Translations under genes and position numbers: made by a program
Notes under the pieces: model-generated
Seen by the model: only the letters and a program-made list of their open reading frames with translations
What the model was told of the DNA's origin: nothing
The model's database searches: none
Part shown: piece after piece, positions 1 through 5,530 of the stretch
Numbering within the stretch: the stretch's first letter is position 1
Layout of the letters: each line of letters begins with the position of its first letter
Assembly: GCA_945956975.1 (NCBI GenBank)
Contig: CAMFKC010000203.1
Coordinates: 1 to 5,530 of the forward strand
Direction: 5' to 3'
Length of the DNA stretch: 5,530 bases
Source of the DNA: an uncultured Methylocystaceae bacterium
GTDB taxonomy: Bacteria; Pseudomonadota; Alphaproteobacteria; Rhizobiales; Beijerinckiaceae

Positions 1-836
1 TTGTCGATCACGAGCTCGCCCGGCGCCGCGCGCAGGATGGCGGTCGGTTCTTCGGCCGTGATCGGCTTTTCGAATTCGACGTTGACCGATTCGGAATGCG
101 AGACGAACACCGGCACGCGCACGCAGGTGGCGGTCAGCTTGATCTTCGGATCGAGGATCTTCTTCGTCTCCGCCATCATCTTCCACTCTTCCTTGGTGAA
201 GCCGTCCTCCATGAAGACGTCGATGTGCGGAATGAGGTTGAAGGCGATGCGCTTCGGAAACTTCTTGGTCTCGACCTCGCCGAGCGAATAGAGCGCCTTG
301 GTCTGGCGGTCGAGTTCGTCCATGCCTTCCTTGCCCGCGCCGGATACGGACTGGTAAGTCGACACCACCACGCGCTTGATCGTGGCTGCGTCATGCAGCG
401 GCTTCAGCGCGACAACGAGCTGCGCGGTCGAGCAATTCGGATTGGCGATGATGTGCTTCTTGGTGAAGCCGGCGGCGGCGGCCGCATTCACTTCCGGCAC
501 GATCAGCGGCACGTCCGGGTCCATGCGCCAGGCCGAGGAATTGTCGATGACGACGCAGCCCTGCGCGCCGATCTTCGGCGACCATTCCTTCGATGTCTCG
601 CCGCCGGCCGACATCAGGCAGATGTCGACGTCGGAGAAGTCGTAATTGTCGAGCACCTTGCACTTCAGCGTCTTGTCGCCGAACGAGACCTCCGTGCCGA
701 TCGAACGCTGCGAGGCGAGCGCGACGACCTCGGAAACCGGGAACTGGCGGTCGGCCAGAATTTCGAGCATTTCGCGGCCCACATTGCCCGTGGCGCCGAC
801 GATCGCGACCTTGTAGCCGCCAGCCTGGTAGCCCAT
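1..836 (-). CDS. asd: Aspartate-semialdehyde dehydrogenase, C-terminus beyond the left edge
   Basis: Asd reduces L-aspartyl-4-phosphate to L-aspartate-4-semialdehyde with NADPH in the cytoplasm. This is the branch-point precursor for lysine/diaminopimelate, threonine and methionine. The visible 278 codons begin at ATG 836-834, preceded by AGGA nine bases upstream. The N-terminus has the dinucleotide-binding glycine motif GATGNVG (residues 14-20). DNSSAWRMDP follows at 98-107, and the catalytic cysteine is C135 in NPNCSTAQ. The RVPVFVSHSE block at 240-249 supplies the conserved substrate-binding Arg and active-site His (H247). Family members are about 340 residues, so roughly 65 are missing past base 1. 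The frame is intact with no substitution at key residues. It lies downstream of the toxin gene on the same strand, separated by a 259-base leader containing a possible small ORF and strong hairpins. Identification is secure from the motifs. Confidence 0.97.
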   Translation of the reverse strand, partial: MGYQAGGYKVAIVGATGNVGREMLEILADRQFPVSEVVALASQRSIGTEVSFGDKTLKCKVLDNYDFSDVDICLMSAGGETSKEWSPKIGAQGCVVIDNSSAWRMDPDVPLIVPEVNAAAAAGFTKKHIIANPNCSTAQLVVALKPLHDAATIKRVVVSTYQSVSGAGKEGMDELDRQTKALYSLGEVETKKFPKRIAFNLIPHIDVFMEDGFTKEEWKMMAETKKILDPKIKLTATCVRVPVFVSHSESVNVEFEKPITAEEPTAILRAAPGELVID

Positions 837-862
837 TTTCTCTAATCCTGTTCGTTGGTTGG

Positions 863-919
863 CTCCCTCGGGTCCTGGGGCGCCGGCCCGGCGCCTTCTC
901 CCTCACGAACCCGAGGGAG
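863..919 (-). repeat. Nested and competing hairpins in the asd leader
   Basis: Three perfect inverted repeats share this stretch. The outer one is CTCCCTCGGGT (863-873) with ACCCGAGGGAG (909-919), 11 base pairs. Inside it, GGCGCCG (879-885) pairs with CGGCGCC (889-895) around a three-base loop. A third, TTCTCCCTC (896-904) with GAGGGAGAA (913-921), is 9 base pairs with an 8-base loop. It reuses bases 913-919, so it cannot coexist with the outer stem. A further CCCGAG copy at 924-929 could substitute for part of one arm. On the asd transcript the structures end 26 bases before the ATG and leave the AGGA ribosome site free. No U-run follows any stem, so this is not a textbook terminator. TTCTCCC...GGGAGAA palindromes are, from memory, dispersed in alphaproteobacterial genomes, so it may be a mobile-type repeat rather than a riboregulator. 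Confidence 0.7.
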
Positions 920-941
920 AAACCCGAGAGCGAGGACGTGT

Positions 942-1010
942 CTAGCCTTTGACGGCCGCTTTCGCGGTCGTCTTCGTCGTCGCGGTTTTCGTGGTCGAAA
1001 CTGCGGACAT
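942..1010 (-). CDS. Possible Thr/Lys-rich 22-residue leader peptide upstream of asd
   Basis: A short frame runs from ATG 1010-1008 to TAG 944-942. Of 22 residues, seven are Thr and four Lys, concentrated in STTKTATTKTTAK (residues 5-17), with almost no Arg. That is unusual for a chance frame in GC-rich DNA, where Arg, Ala, Gly and Pro dominate. A GAGGA lies ten bases before the ATG, a usable but rather long spacing. The frame closes upstream at a TAG with no other start. A weak candidate promoter lies upstream on the same strand (TTGCCC at 1079-1074, 18-base spacer, TAGGGA at 1055-1050). The stop is followed after 20 bases by the competing hairpins and then asd, whose pathway makes both threonine and lysine, so an attenuation-type leader is conceivable. 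No conserved family is recognised and the frame could be chance. Confidence 0.3.
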   Translation of the reverse strand: MSAVSTTKTATTKTTAKAAVKG

Positions 1011-1095
1011 GGCTCTTCGGTCCTCGGGGCGGATGCTCCGACGGCGGTTTCCCTACACCCGGAGGGGGGATTTGGGCAAGCCGTGCGGTCCTTCT

Positions 1096-1386
1096 TCAGA
1101 CGCCCCAGGACTGCGGATCGCGCATTCCGTGAACGACAGCCACGAGCAAAACGCCGTCGGGCTGCGGTTCGTAGATCGCCAGATACCGCCCTTCGACCAA
1201 AATGCGCGCCGTCGGGCTGAGTTCAGGGCGCAGCGCGCCCATTTGCGGCTGGTCGCTGGCAAGATCGGCCGCGCGCATGATGCGATGGATGAGACGATCG
1301 GCTGCGGAAATATTGTCTGCCGCAATGGTCGCCCAGATTTCGTAGAGGTCGGCTTCGGCGCGCGGCGTAAGCCTGACCTTACCCAC
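1096..1386 (-). CDS. parE: ParE/RelE-family toxin of a type II toxin-antitoxin pair
   Basis: This 96-residue protein has the size and layout of the ParE/RelE toxin superfamily. It has an N-terminal strand VRLTPRAEADL (4-14), two helices (about 10-24 and 27-43) including the AADRLIHRI segment (28-36), a PQMGALRPEL turn (47-56), then strands carrying GRYLAIYEP (66-74) and the family-typical VVHGMRD (84-90). ParE members characterised elsewhere poison DNA gyrase, while RelE members cut mRNA on the ribosome. Sequence alone cannot say which applies here, but the partner and motifs favour ParE. Translation starts at GTG (1386-1384), inside the last codons of the antitoxin gene with an 8-base overlap and no clear ribosome site of its own, so expression is probably coupled to the antitoxin. 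Codons look somewhat less G/C-ending than in neighbouring metabolic genes (by eye), consistent with acquisition by transfer. Confidence 0.88.
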   Translation of the reverse strand: MGKVRLTPRAEADLYEIWATIAADNISAADRLIHRIMRAADLASDQPQMGALRPELSPTARILVEGRYLAIYEPQPDGVLLVAVVHGMRDPQSWGV

Positions 1387-1636
1387 TGGTCAGCTTTCTC
1401 TTGAAGGCGACGAGGAGGTCATCCGCTTTGGCCTCGCGCCCCGGTCCGCTCGCCATTCCCTCTGCATAGGCCTGCTTTAAACGCGCAAGCTCCAGCGTGC
1501 GCAATTCTTCGCGTTGCTCCCAGAGGCGCAAGGCGTCGCGAACAACTTCGCTGTTGGACGCATAGGCGCCGTCCTCGACCGCCTTCTTGATGCGGCTCGC
1601 CTGCTGCGGCGAGAGAGAGATGGTCATGGTTCGCAT
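1379..1636 (-). CDS. parD: ParD-family ribbon-helix-helix antitoxin
   Basis: This 85-residue protein opens with the short DNA-contacting strand MTISLSP (4-10). Helix A follows (about 11-23), then helix B containing SNSEVVRDALRLWEQRE (27-43), the arrangement of ParD/CopG ribbon-helix-helix antitoxins. The C-terminal half, rich in Glu, Leu, Arg and Lys (about 44-83), would wrap around and neutralise the toxin. Such proteins dimerise, bind a palindrome at their own promoter and repress it with the toxin. The gene sits directly upstream of the toxin gene with an 8-base overlap. Two starts are possible, ATG 1636-1634 and ATG 1627-1625. Neither has a Shine-Dalgarno sequence, but a promoter whose predicted transcription start falls at or beside base 1636 suggests leaderless translation from the first. 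The second gives an N-terminus more typical of the family. Confidence 0.9.
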   Translation of the reverse strand: MRTMTISLSPQQASRIKKAVEDGAYASNSEVVRDALRLWEQREELRTLELARLKQAYAEGMASGPGREAKADDLLVAFKRKLTSG

Positions 1637-1642
1637 GGCGGG

Positions 1643-1671
1643 AAGGTAGGCGACTTCACAAGAACTAACAA
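1643..1671 (-). promoter_or_regulatory. Predicted promoter of the parDE pair giving a near-leaderless mRNA
   Basis: Reading the minus strand, TTGTTA (1671-1666) and TACCTT (1648-1643) are spaced by exactly 17 bases, a reasonable sigma-70-type pair. Only six bases separate the -10 box from the antitoxin ATG at 1636, so transcription would begin at about the A of that codon. The missing ribosome-binding site fits this. The -10 match to TATAAT is only moderate, so the assignment is an inference. Confidence 0.45.
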
Positions 1672-1682
1672 GATTTGTTAGT
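1664..1682. promoter_or_regulatory. AT-rich 19-base palindrome, candidate ParD operator
   Basis: ACTAACAA, spacer GAT, then TTGTTAGT form a perfect 8-base inverted repeat. It is strikingly AT-rich against its surroundings. It overlaps the ilvA stop codon (1680-1678) and the predicted -35 box of parD, the position expected for an autorepressing ribbon-helix-helix antitoxin. As RNA it could also form a weak hairpin at the end of the ilvA message, followed by UCUUGU, so a modest terminator role is the alternative. Confidence 0.55.
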
Positions 1683-2892
1683 CGCCCCGCCGCACCGTCG
1701 GCATTCCCCGCGCGGTCAGCCCCGCGACGATCCGGGCGCCATGCGCCTCGTCCTGCGCCTCCACGATCAGCTCGACCGCCGCCACATTGGCCGGCAGCGC
1801 CGTGAAGAAGCGCTGGTGCTGGACCTCGACGATATTGCCGCCGAGCGCGCCGACGGCCTGCGTGAGTTCGGCGAGCGCGCCGGGCTTGTCGGGAATTTCC
1901 GCCGTCAGGTGGATCAGCCGCCCGTCGCGCACCAGCCCGCGCATCAGCACATTCGCGAGCGTGCGCGTGTCGATGTTCCCGCCCGACAGAACGATGCCCA
2001 CCCTCCTGCCCCGCAAGCGCCCGGGATGGGCGAGCAGCGCCGCGAGCCCCGCCGCGCCCGCGCCTTCGGCCACCGTCTTCTCGATCTCCGCCAGCAGGAT
2101 GACCGCGCGTTCGATCAGTTCTTCCGGCGCCGTCAGCACCTCGACGCCCTGTGACCGGAGGATCGCTTCCGGCAGCGCGCCGACATCGCGCACGGCGATG
2201 CCTTCCGCGATCGTGGGGCCGCCGACCGAGACGGCGTCGCCACGCAGCTTCTGCGCCATCGCGCCATAGCTCTCGACCTCAACGCCGACGACCTGCGTCC
2301 TGCCACCGGCCCCGCTCACCGCGACGGCGCAACCTGCAGCCAGCCCGCCGCCGCCAACCGGCGCGATGATGAAATCGAGCTCGGGCGCCTCTGCCAGCAT
2401 TTCCAGCGCGACCGTCCCCTGCCCCGCGACGACGGCGGGATCGTCATAGGGATGCACGAAGACGAGATTTTCCCTCTCCGCGAGATCGCGCGCGAAGGCG
2501 GCGGCTTCCGCCAGCGTCCCGCCCTCCAGCAGCACGCGCGCGCGGTGATGTTGCGTGCGAGACACCTTGGTGAAGGGCGTGCCCTTCGGCATGACGATGG
2601 TGGCGGCGACGCCGAGTTGCTGGGCGTGATAGGCGACAGCCTGCGCATGGTTGCCCGCGGACATGGCGATCACGCCGCGCCCATGTTCCTCCGGCGCCAG
2701 CGCCAGCAGCCGGTTCGCCGCGCCGCGCTCCTTGAAGGAGGCGGTGAATTGAAGGTTTTCGAGCTTGAGGAGAACGTCCGCGCCGACGATGGCCGACAGC
2801 GTGCGCGAGACGACGAAAGGCGTGCGCGCCACGCGGCCCGCGATGCGCGCGGCGGCGGCTTGGATGTCTTCAGGGGCGACGATCGTTCTCAC
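1678..2892 (-). CDS. ilvA: Threonine dehydratase (threonine ammonia-lyase) with C-terminal ACT domain
   Basis: The enzyme deaminates L-threonine to 2-oxobutanoate and ammonia using PLP, the first step from threonine to isoleucine. This 404-residue protein is the single-ACT type, shorter than E. coli IlvA (about 514 residues with a double regulatory domain). The PLP lysine is K54 in the ASFKERGA block. SAGNHAQ (78-84), the phosphate-binding loop PVGGGGL (178-184) and SGGNID (303-308) complete the fold-type II core. An ACT domain follows at about 326-400, including IPDKPGALAEL (333-343), which usually binds an amino-acid effector. One oddity is TQHHRA (113-118), where relatives usually have a glycine-containing turn. 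The start is GTG 2892-2890, with GAGG seven bases upstream. That site lies inside the adjoining repeat element. The upstream ATG in GGATGAGG is out of frame. It ends at the palindrome preceding the toxin-antitoxin pair. Confidence 0.95.
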   Translation of the reverse strand: MRTIVAPEDIQAAAARIAGRVARTPFVVSRTLSAIVGADVLLKLENLQFTASFKERGAANRLLALAPEEHGRGVIAMSAGNHAQAVAYHAQQLGVAATIVMPKGTPFTKVSRTQHHRARVLLEGGTLAEAAAFARDLAERENLVFVHPYDDPAVVAGQGTVALEMLAEAPELDFIIAPVGGGGLAAGCAVAVSGAGGRTQVVGVEVESYGAMAQKLRGDAVSVGGPTIAEGIAVRDVGALPEAILRSQGVEVLTAPEELIERAVILLAEIEKTVAEGAGAAGLAALLAHPGRLRGRRVGIVLSGGNIDTRTLANVLMRGLVRDGRLIHLTAEIPDKPGALAELTQAVGALGGNIVEVQHQRFFTALPANVAAVELIVEAQDEAHGARIVAGLTARGMPTVRRGD

Positions 2893-2984
2893 CCCGCGAC
2901 CTCATCCTGAGGAGCCTGCGCAGCAGGCGTCTCGAAGGATGGCCTCATCACACATGCCCCGGCCATGCTTCGAGACGCCGCCCA

Positions 2985-3008
2985 CCAAGTCGGGCTTGCC
3001 CGACTTGG
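2985..3008. repeat. Perfect 11-bp hairpin inside the composite repeat
   Basis: CCAAGTCGGGC (2985-2995) and GCCCGACTTGG (2998-3008) are perfect inverted copies with a two-base loop TT. There is no following T-run on either strand. It forms one half of the extra DNA present only in the right-hand unit. Confidence 0.85.
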
Positions 3009-3018
3009 GTCAAGAACT

Positions 3019-3044
3019 TTGATATCGCGCAAGCGCGATATCAA
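3019..3044. repeat. Perfect 12-bp hairpin inside the composite repeat
   Basis: TTGATATCGCGC (3019-3030) and GCGCGATATCAA (3033-3044) are perfect inverted copies with a two-base loop AA. On the minus strand its tip reads GCTTGC, the same as the tip of the neighbouring hairpin on the plus strand, so both may share an origin or a recognition feature. Confidence 0.85.
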
Positions 3045-3088
3045 TGCAGGCTCCTCAGCATGAGGGTGCGGGGCGGGGCGCACGAGTG

Positions 3089-4198
<1,110 letters not shown>

Positions 4199-4230
4199 GG
4201 AAAATCCCGGTGCTGGTGGATGGATGCGCC

Positions 4231-4259
4231 AACAGAAACAATCGCCCCGGTCGCGTCAA
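4231..4259 (-). promoter_or_regulatory. Candidate frmA promoter
   Basis: On the minus strand a good -35 box TTGACG (4259-4254) is followed after 17 bases by TCTGTT (4236-4231), a poor -10 match. This would give a leader of about 25 bases before the frmA ATG. The rest of the 245-base divergent gap (4199-4443) holds a small perfect hairpin (GCGGCA-TGAA-TGCCGC, 4325-4340) and two CTTAACC copies (4286-4292, 4340-4346). I could not assign a promoter for the plus-strand gene. Confidence 0.35.
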
Positions 4260-4443
4260 TAGAGCGCCGCAGCCCGCGGCAATCTCTTAACCGTCTCCGC
4301 CAACCTCTCCTTTACGACGTTGCCGCGGCATGAATGCCGCTTAACCTTTCTCTCAGCCAAAGCCGACAGATTGGCCGCAACGACAGGGCAAAGGCGCGCT
4401 TCGAGCGGGCCGGACTTGCAAACGCGCCCGGGGGAGTTGCGTC

Positions 4444-5304
4444 ATGAGTTTGATCGCCTTCGAGCCGCGTCTTCCAGATCTCGGCTCCGTCCGCGAGCGC
4501 GTCCTCGCCGCCGTCTTCACGCTCACTTATCGCGTACTGCGTATCGCGCGCCGCCGCCGCCTCGAAGTCTCGCTCGTCGGTGGGCTCGTCGGCGTCCTCG
4601 CGGTCGCCACAATGATTTCCGCGCTCGACGAAGTCCCGGCGCCCGAACCGGCGAAACCCGCTCCGGCCGGCGTCTGGATGGACGTGTCGAAGCCGCTCGC
4701 CATGTTCTCGTTCGACTCGCAGGAGTTTGCGCCGGCGCCGGCCTCCTATGCGATGCGGCGGCATACGACGGGCGGCGGACGCGAGGATATTCTGGCGTTC
4801 GGCAATTTCGCCGGCGAGGGCGCCTGGCTCCGCCTGGTCGTTCATCAGATCGGCGAGGAAGGGGCGCCGGACCAGTCGCTGTTCGTGGAGACCGCCCGCC
4901 GCGCGAGCGAAGGCGGCCTCGCCTTGAACAATCTCAGCAATCCCGACGCCCTGCCGACCCGCTTCGGCGTCGCCGAATGGGCCGACGCGCGCCTGTCTGC
5001 GCCAGCCGATGGCGCCCGGCGCGAAAACTGCGCGGCCTTTCGATTCGCCGAGACCACGCCCGCCATGCGGGTGTCTGGCCTTGCCTGCGGGCCGGCCGGC
5101 AAACCTTGGAACCGCGCGCAATTGTCCTGCCTCGTCGGCAGGCTCGATCTGGCCGCGGCCGGCGGCGACGACGCCTTGCAGAAATTCTTCGCCCGCAGCG
5201 AACTGGCGCGCGACGCCGCCTGCCCGCCCGGCCGCGCCCGCAATGCGGGCCCCGCCGCGCCGCCCAAGGCCAAACCCGCGCCGCGGCACGCCCTGCGCAA
5301 CTGA
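4444..5304 (+). CDS. Unrecognised single-pass membrane protein with periplasmic domain
   Basis: I do not recognise a family for this 286-residue protein. A basic cytoplasmic stretch RIARRRR (33-39) precedes one hydrophobic segment (about 42-61, VSLVGGLVGVLAVATMISAL). The positive-inside rule then puts the C-terminal 220 residues in the periplasm. A Pro/Ala linker (64-76) follows the membrane segment. The soluble part has a region around RHTTGGGREDILAFGNF (106-122) and hydrophobic strands such as WLRLVVHQI (128-136). Four cysteines (C196, C215, C229, C260) could form disulfides. The tail (about 261-286) is Pro/Ala/Arg/Lys-rich and probably disordered. The start ATG 4444 has GGGGAG seven bases upstream, and third codon positions are strongly G/C, supporting it over the opposite-strand open frame. 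It is divergent from frmA and is followed after 106 bases by a secreted-protein gene. Confidence 0.85.
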   Translation: MSLIAFEPRLPDLGSVRERVLAAVFTLTYRVLRIARRRRLEVSLVGGLVGVLAVATMISALDEVPAPEPAKPAPAGVWMDVSKPLAMFSFDSQEFAPAPASYAMRRHTTGGGREDILAFGNFAGEGAWLRLVVHQIGEEGAPDQSLFVETARRASEGGLALNNLSNPDALPTRFGVAEWADARLSAPADGARRENCAAFRFAETTPAMRVSGLACGPAGKPWNRAQLSCLVGRLDLAAAGGDDALQKFFARSELARDAACPPGRARNAGPAAPPKAKPAPRHALRN

Positions 5305-5354
5305 CGGGCGAGATGTTGCGGAACGGTATCAGCCGGAAATTAGTTCTAGAGCCA

Positions 5355-5396
5355 GGTCGCCGGCCCGCCGCAAATCAGGCTATGCTTCCGGCGACC
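5355..5396 (+). repeat. 9-bp inverted repeat upstream of the secreted-protein gene
   Basis: GGTCGCCGG (5355-5363) and CCGGCGACC (5388-5396) are perfect inverted copies around a 24-base loop, ending five bases before the ribosome site of the next gene. It could be a leader hairpin, an operator or chance. No T-run follows, so it does not look like a terminator for the preceding gene. Confidence 0.4.
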
Positions 5397-5410
5397 CATT
5401 CGAGGAAGTC

Positions 5411-5530
5411 ATGAAAATCGCTCCTGCCGCCCTTCTCGCGCTTGCCAGCCTCTCCGCCGTCGCAGACGCCACAACTGCTGACGCCCGTCCGCGTCATCGC
5501 TCTGCCGCGCCGTCCGACGTGATCATCGTC
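5411..5530 (+). CDS. Start of a putative secreted protein, cut by the right edge
   Basis: Forty codons are visible from ATG 5411, with GAGGA four bases upstream. The N-terminus is a typical Sec signal peptide: MK, a hydrophobic core APAALLALASLSAV (4-17), then small residues with possible signal-peptidase cleavage after ADA at 18-20 or after ADA at 23-25. The mature start is basic (RPRHR, 26-30) and then reads APSDVIIV to the window edge. Nothing beyond export can be said. No family is recognisable from so short a mature sequence. The frame is too short for a length-based search to list it, but the ribosome site and signal peptide together make it convincing. Confidence 0.8.
   Translation, partial: MKIAPAALLALASLSAVADATTADARPRHRSAAPSDVIIV

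Larger units (their letters stand above)
2892..3073. repeat. Composite intergenic repeat of two inverted units between frmA and ilvA
   Basis: The outer arms 2892-2919 and 3046-3073 are inverted copies with three mismatches in 28. Inside, 2926-2944 pairs with 2961-2979 with one mismatch in 19. Each arm set can also be read as half of a self-contained unit. In the left unit CATCCT (2903-2908) pairs with AGGATG (2936-2941), capped by GCCTGC-GCA-GCAGGC (2914-2928). In the right unit, in inverted orientation, the same stem is CATGCT/AGCATG (3062-3057 with 2969-2964 on the minus strand). The mismatches at 2906/3059 and 2938/2967 are thus compensated within each unit. The right unit additionally contains two perfect hairpins. 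The motif resembles REP-like dispersed repeats that I recall from Rhizobiales. The element nearly fills the gap, from the ilvA start codon to 15 bases short of the frmA stop, and contains no credible gene. Confidence 0.85.

Noticed and set aside
96..845. Plus-strand open frame of 249 codons opposite asd
   Set aside because: The minus strand encodes Asd with the catalytic cysteine and cofactor motif. The plus reading has no recognisable motif and a shadow-like Arg/His composition.
863..921. Intrinsic transcription terminator after the toxin gene
   Set aside because: The stems are strong, but no U-run follows any of them on the minus-strand transcript, so canonical termination is not supported.
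855..1404. Plus-strand open frames opposite the asd leader and the toxin gene
   Set aside because: They run antisense to a well-supported ParE-type protein and through palindromic leader DNA. Composition is Arg/Pro-rich and no ribosome site or domain is visible.
2892..3073. CRISPR array or insertion-sequence remnant
   Set aside because: There are no regularly spaced direct repeats, no transposase fragment and no clear target duplication. The repeats are inverted and nested.
4286..4346. Two CTTAACC copies as a CtrA-type regulatory site
   Set aside because: The copies are 54 bases apart and lack the paired TTAA-N7-TTAA arrangement. Single half-sites of this length are expected by chance.
4312..5289. 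Minus-strand open frame of 325 codons opposite the membrane protein gene
   Set aside because: The plus frame has a strong ribosome site, a clear membrane segment with correct flanking charge, and G/C-ending codons. The minus frame is Gly/Arg-rich without structure.

Overview
The window is high-GC DNA that reads as an alphaproteobacterium, most likely of the Rhizobiales/Hyphomicrobiales. This rests on the strong G/C preference at third codon positions, the sequence type of the glutathione-dependent formaldehyde dehydrogenase, and an intergenic repeat of a kind I recall from that order (CCTCATCCTGAGGAG ... GTCTCGAAGGATG). Genus cannot be fixed from the sequence alone.

Layout: bases 1-4198 are almost all minus-strand genes. 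In transcription order these are frmA (S-(hydroxymethyl)glutathione dehydrogenase, 4198-3089), ilvA (threonine dehydratase with ACT domain, 2892-1678), a parDE-type toxin-antitoxin pair (antitoxin 1636-1379, toxin 1386-1096, overlapping by 8 bases), a possible 22-codon Thr/Lys-rich leader ORF (1010-942), and asd (aspartate-semialdehyde dehydrogenase, from 836 and running off the left edge). After a 245-base divergent gap, the plus strand carries an unrecognised single-pass membrane protein (4444-5304) and the start of a secreted protein (from 5411) cut by the right edge.

Asd makes the precursor of threonine, lysine and methionine, and IlvA consumes threonine for isoleucine, so the two metabolic genes flanking the toxin-antitoxin pair are linked through threonine. 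FrmA is a separate formaldehyde-detoxification function. The toxin-antitoxin pair appears to have its own autoregulated promoter: an AT-rich 19-base palindrome overlaps both the ilvA stop codon and a -35 box, and the -10 box sits so close to the antitoxin ATG that the transcript would be essentially leaderless.

The most structured DNA is the frmA-ilvA gap. About 180 of its 196 bases form a composite of two inverted repeat units with base-pair-preserving differences. One unit carries an extra pair of perfect hairpins, and the element's edge supplies the ilvA ribosome-binding site. A second hairpin cluster, with competing pairings, lies in the asd leader. I see no CRISPR array, tRNA, rRNA, transposase or prophage gene.
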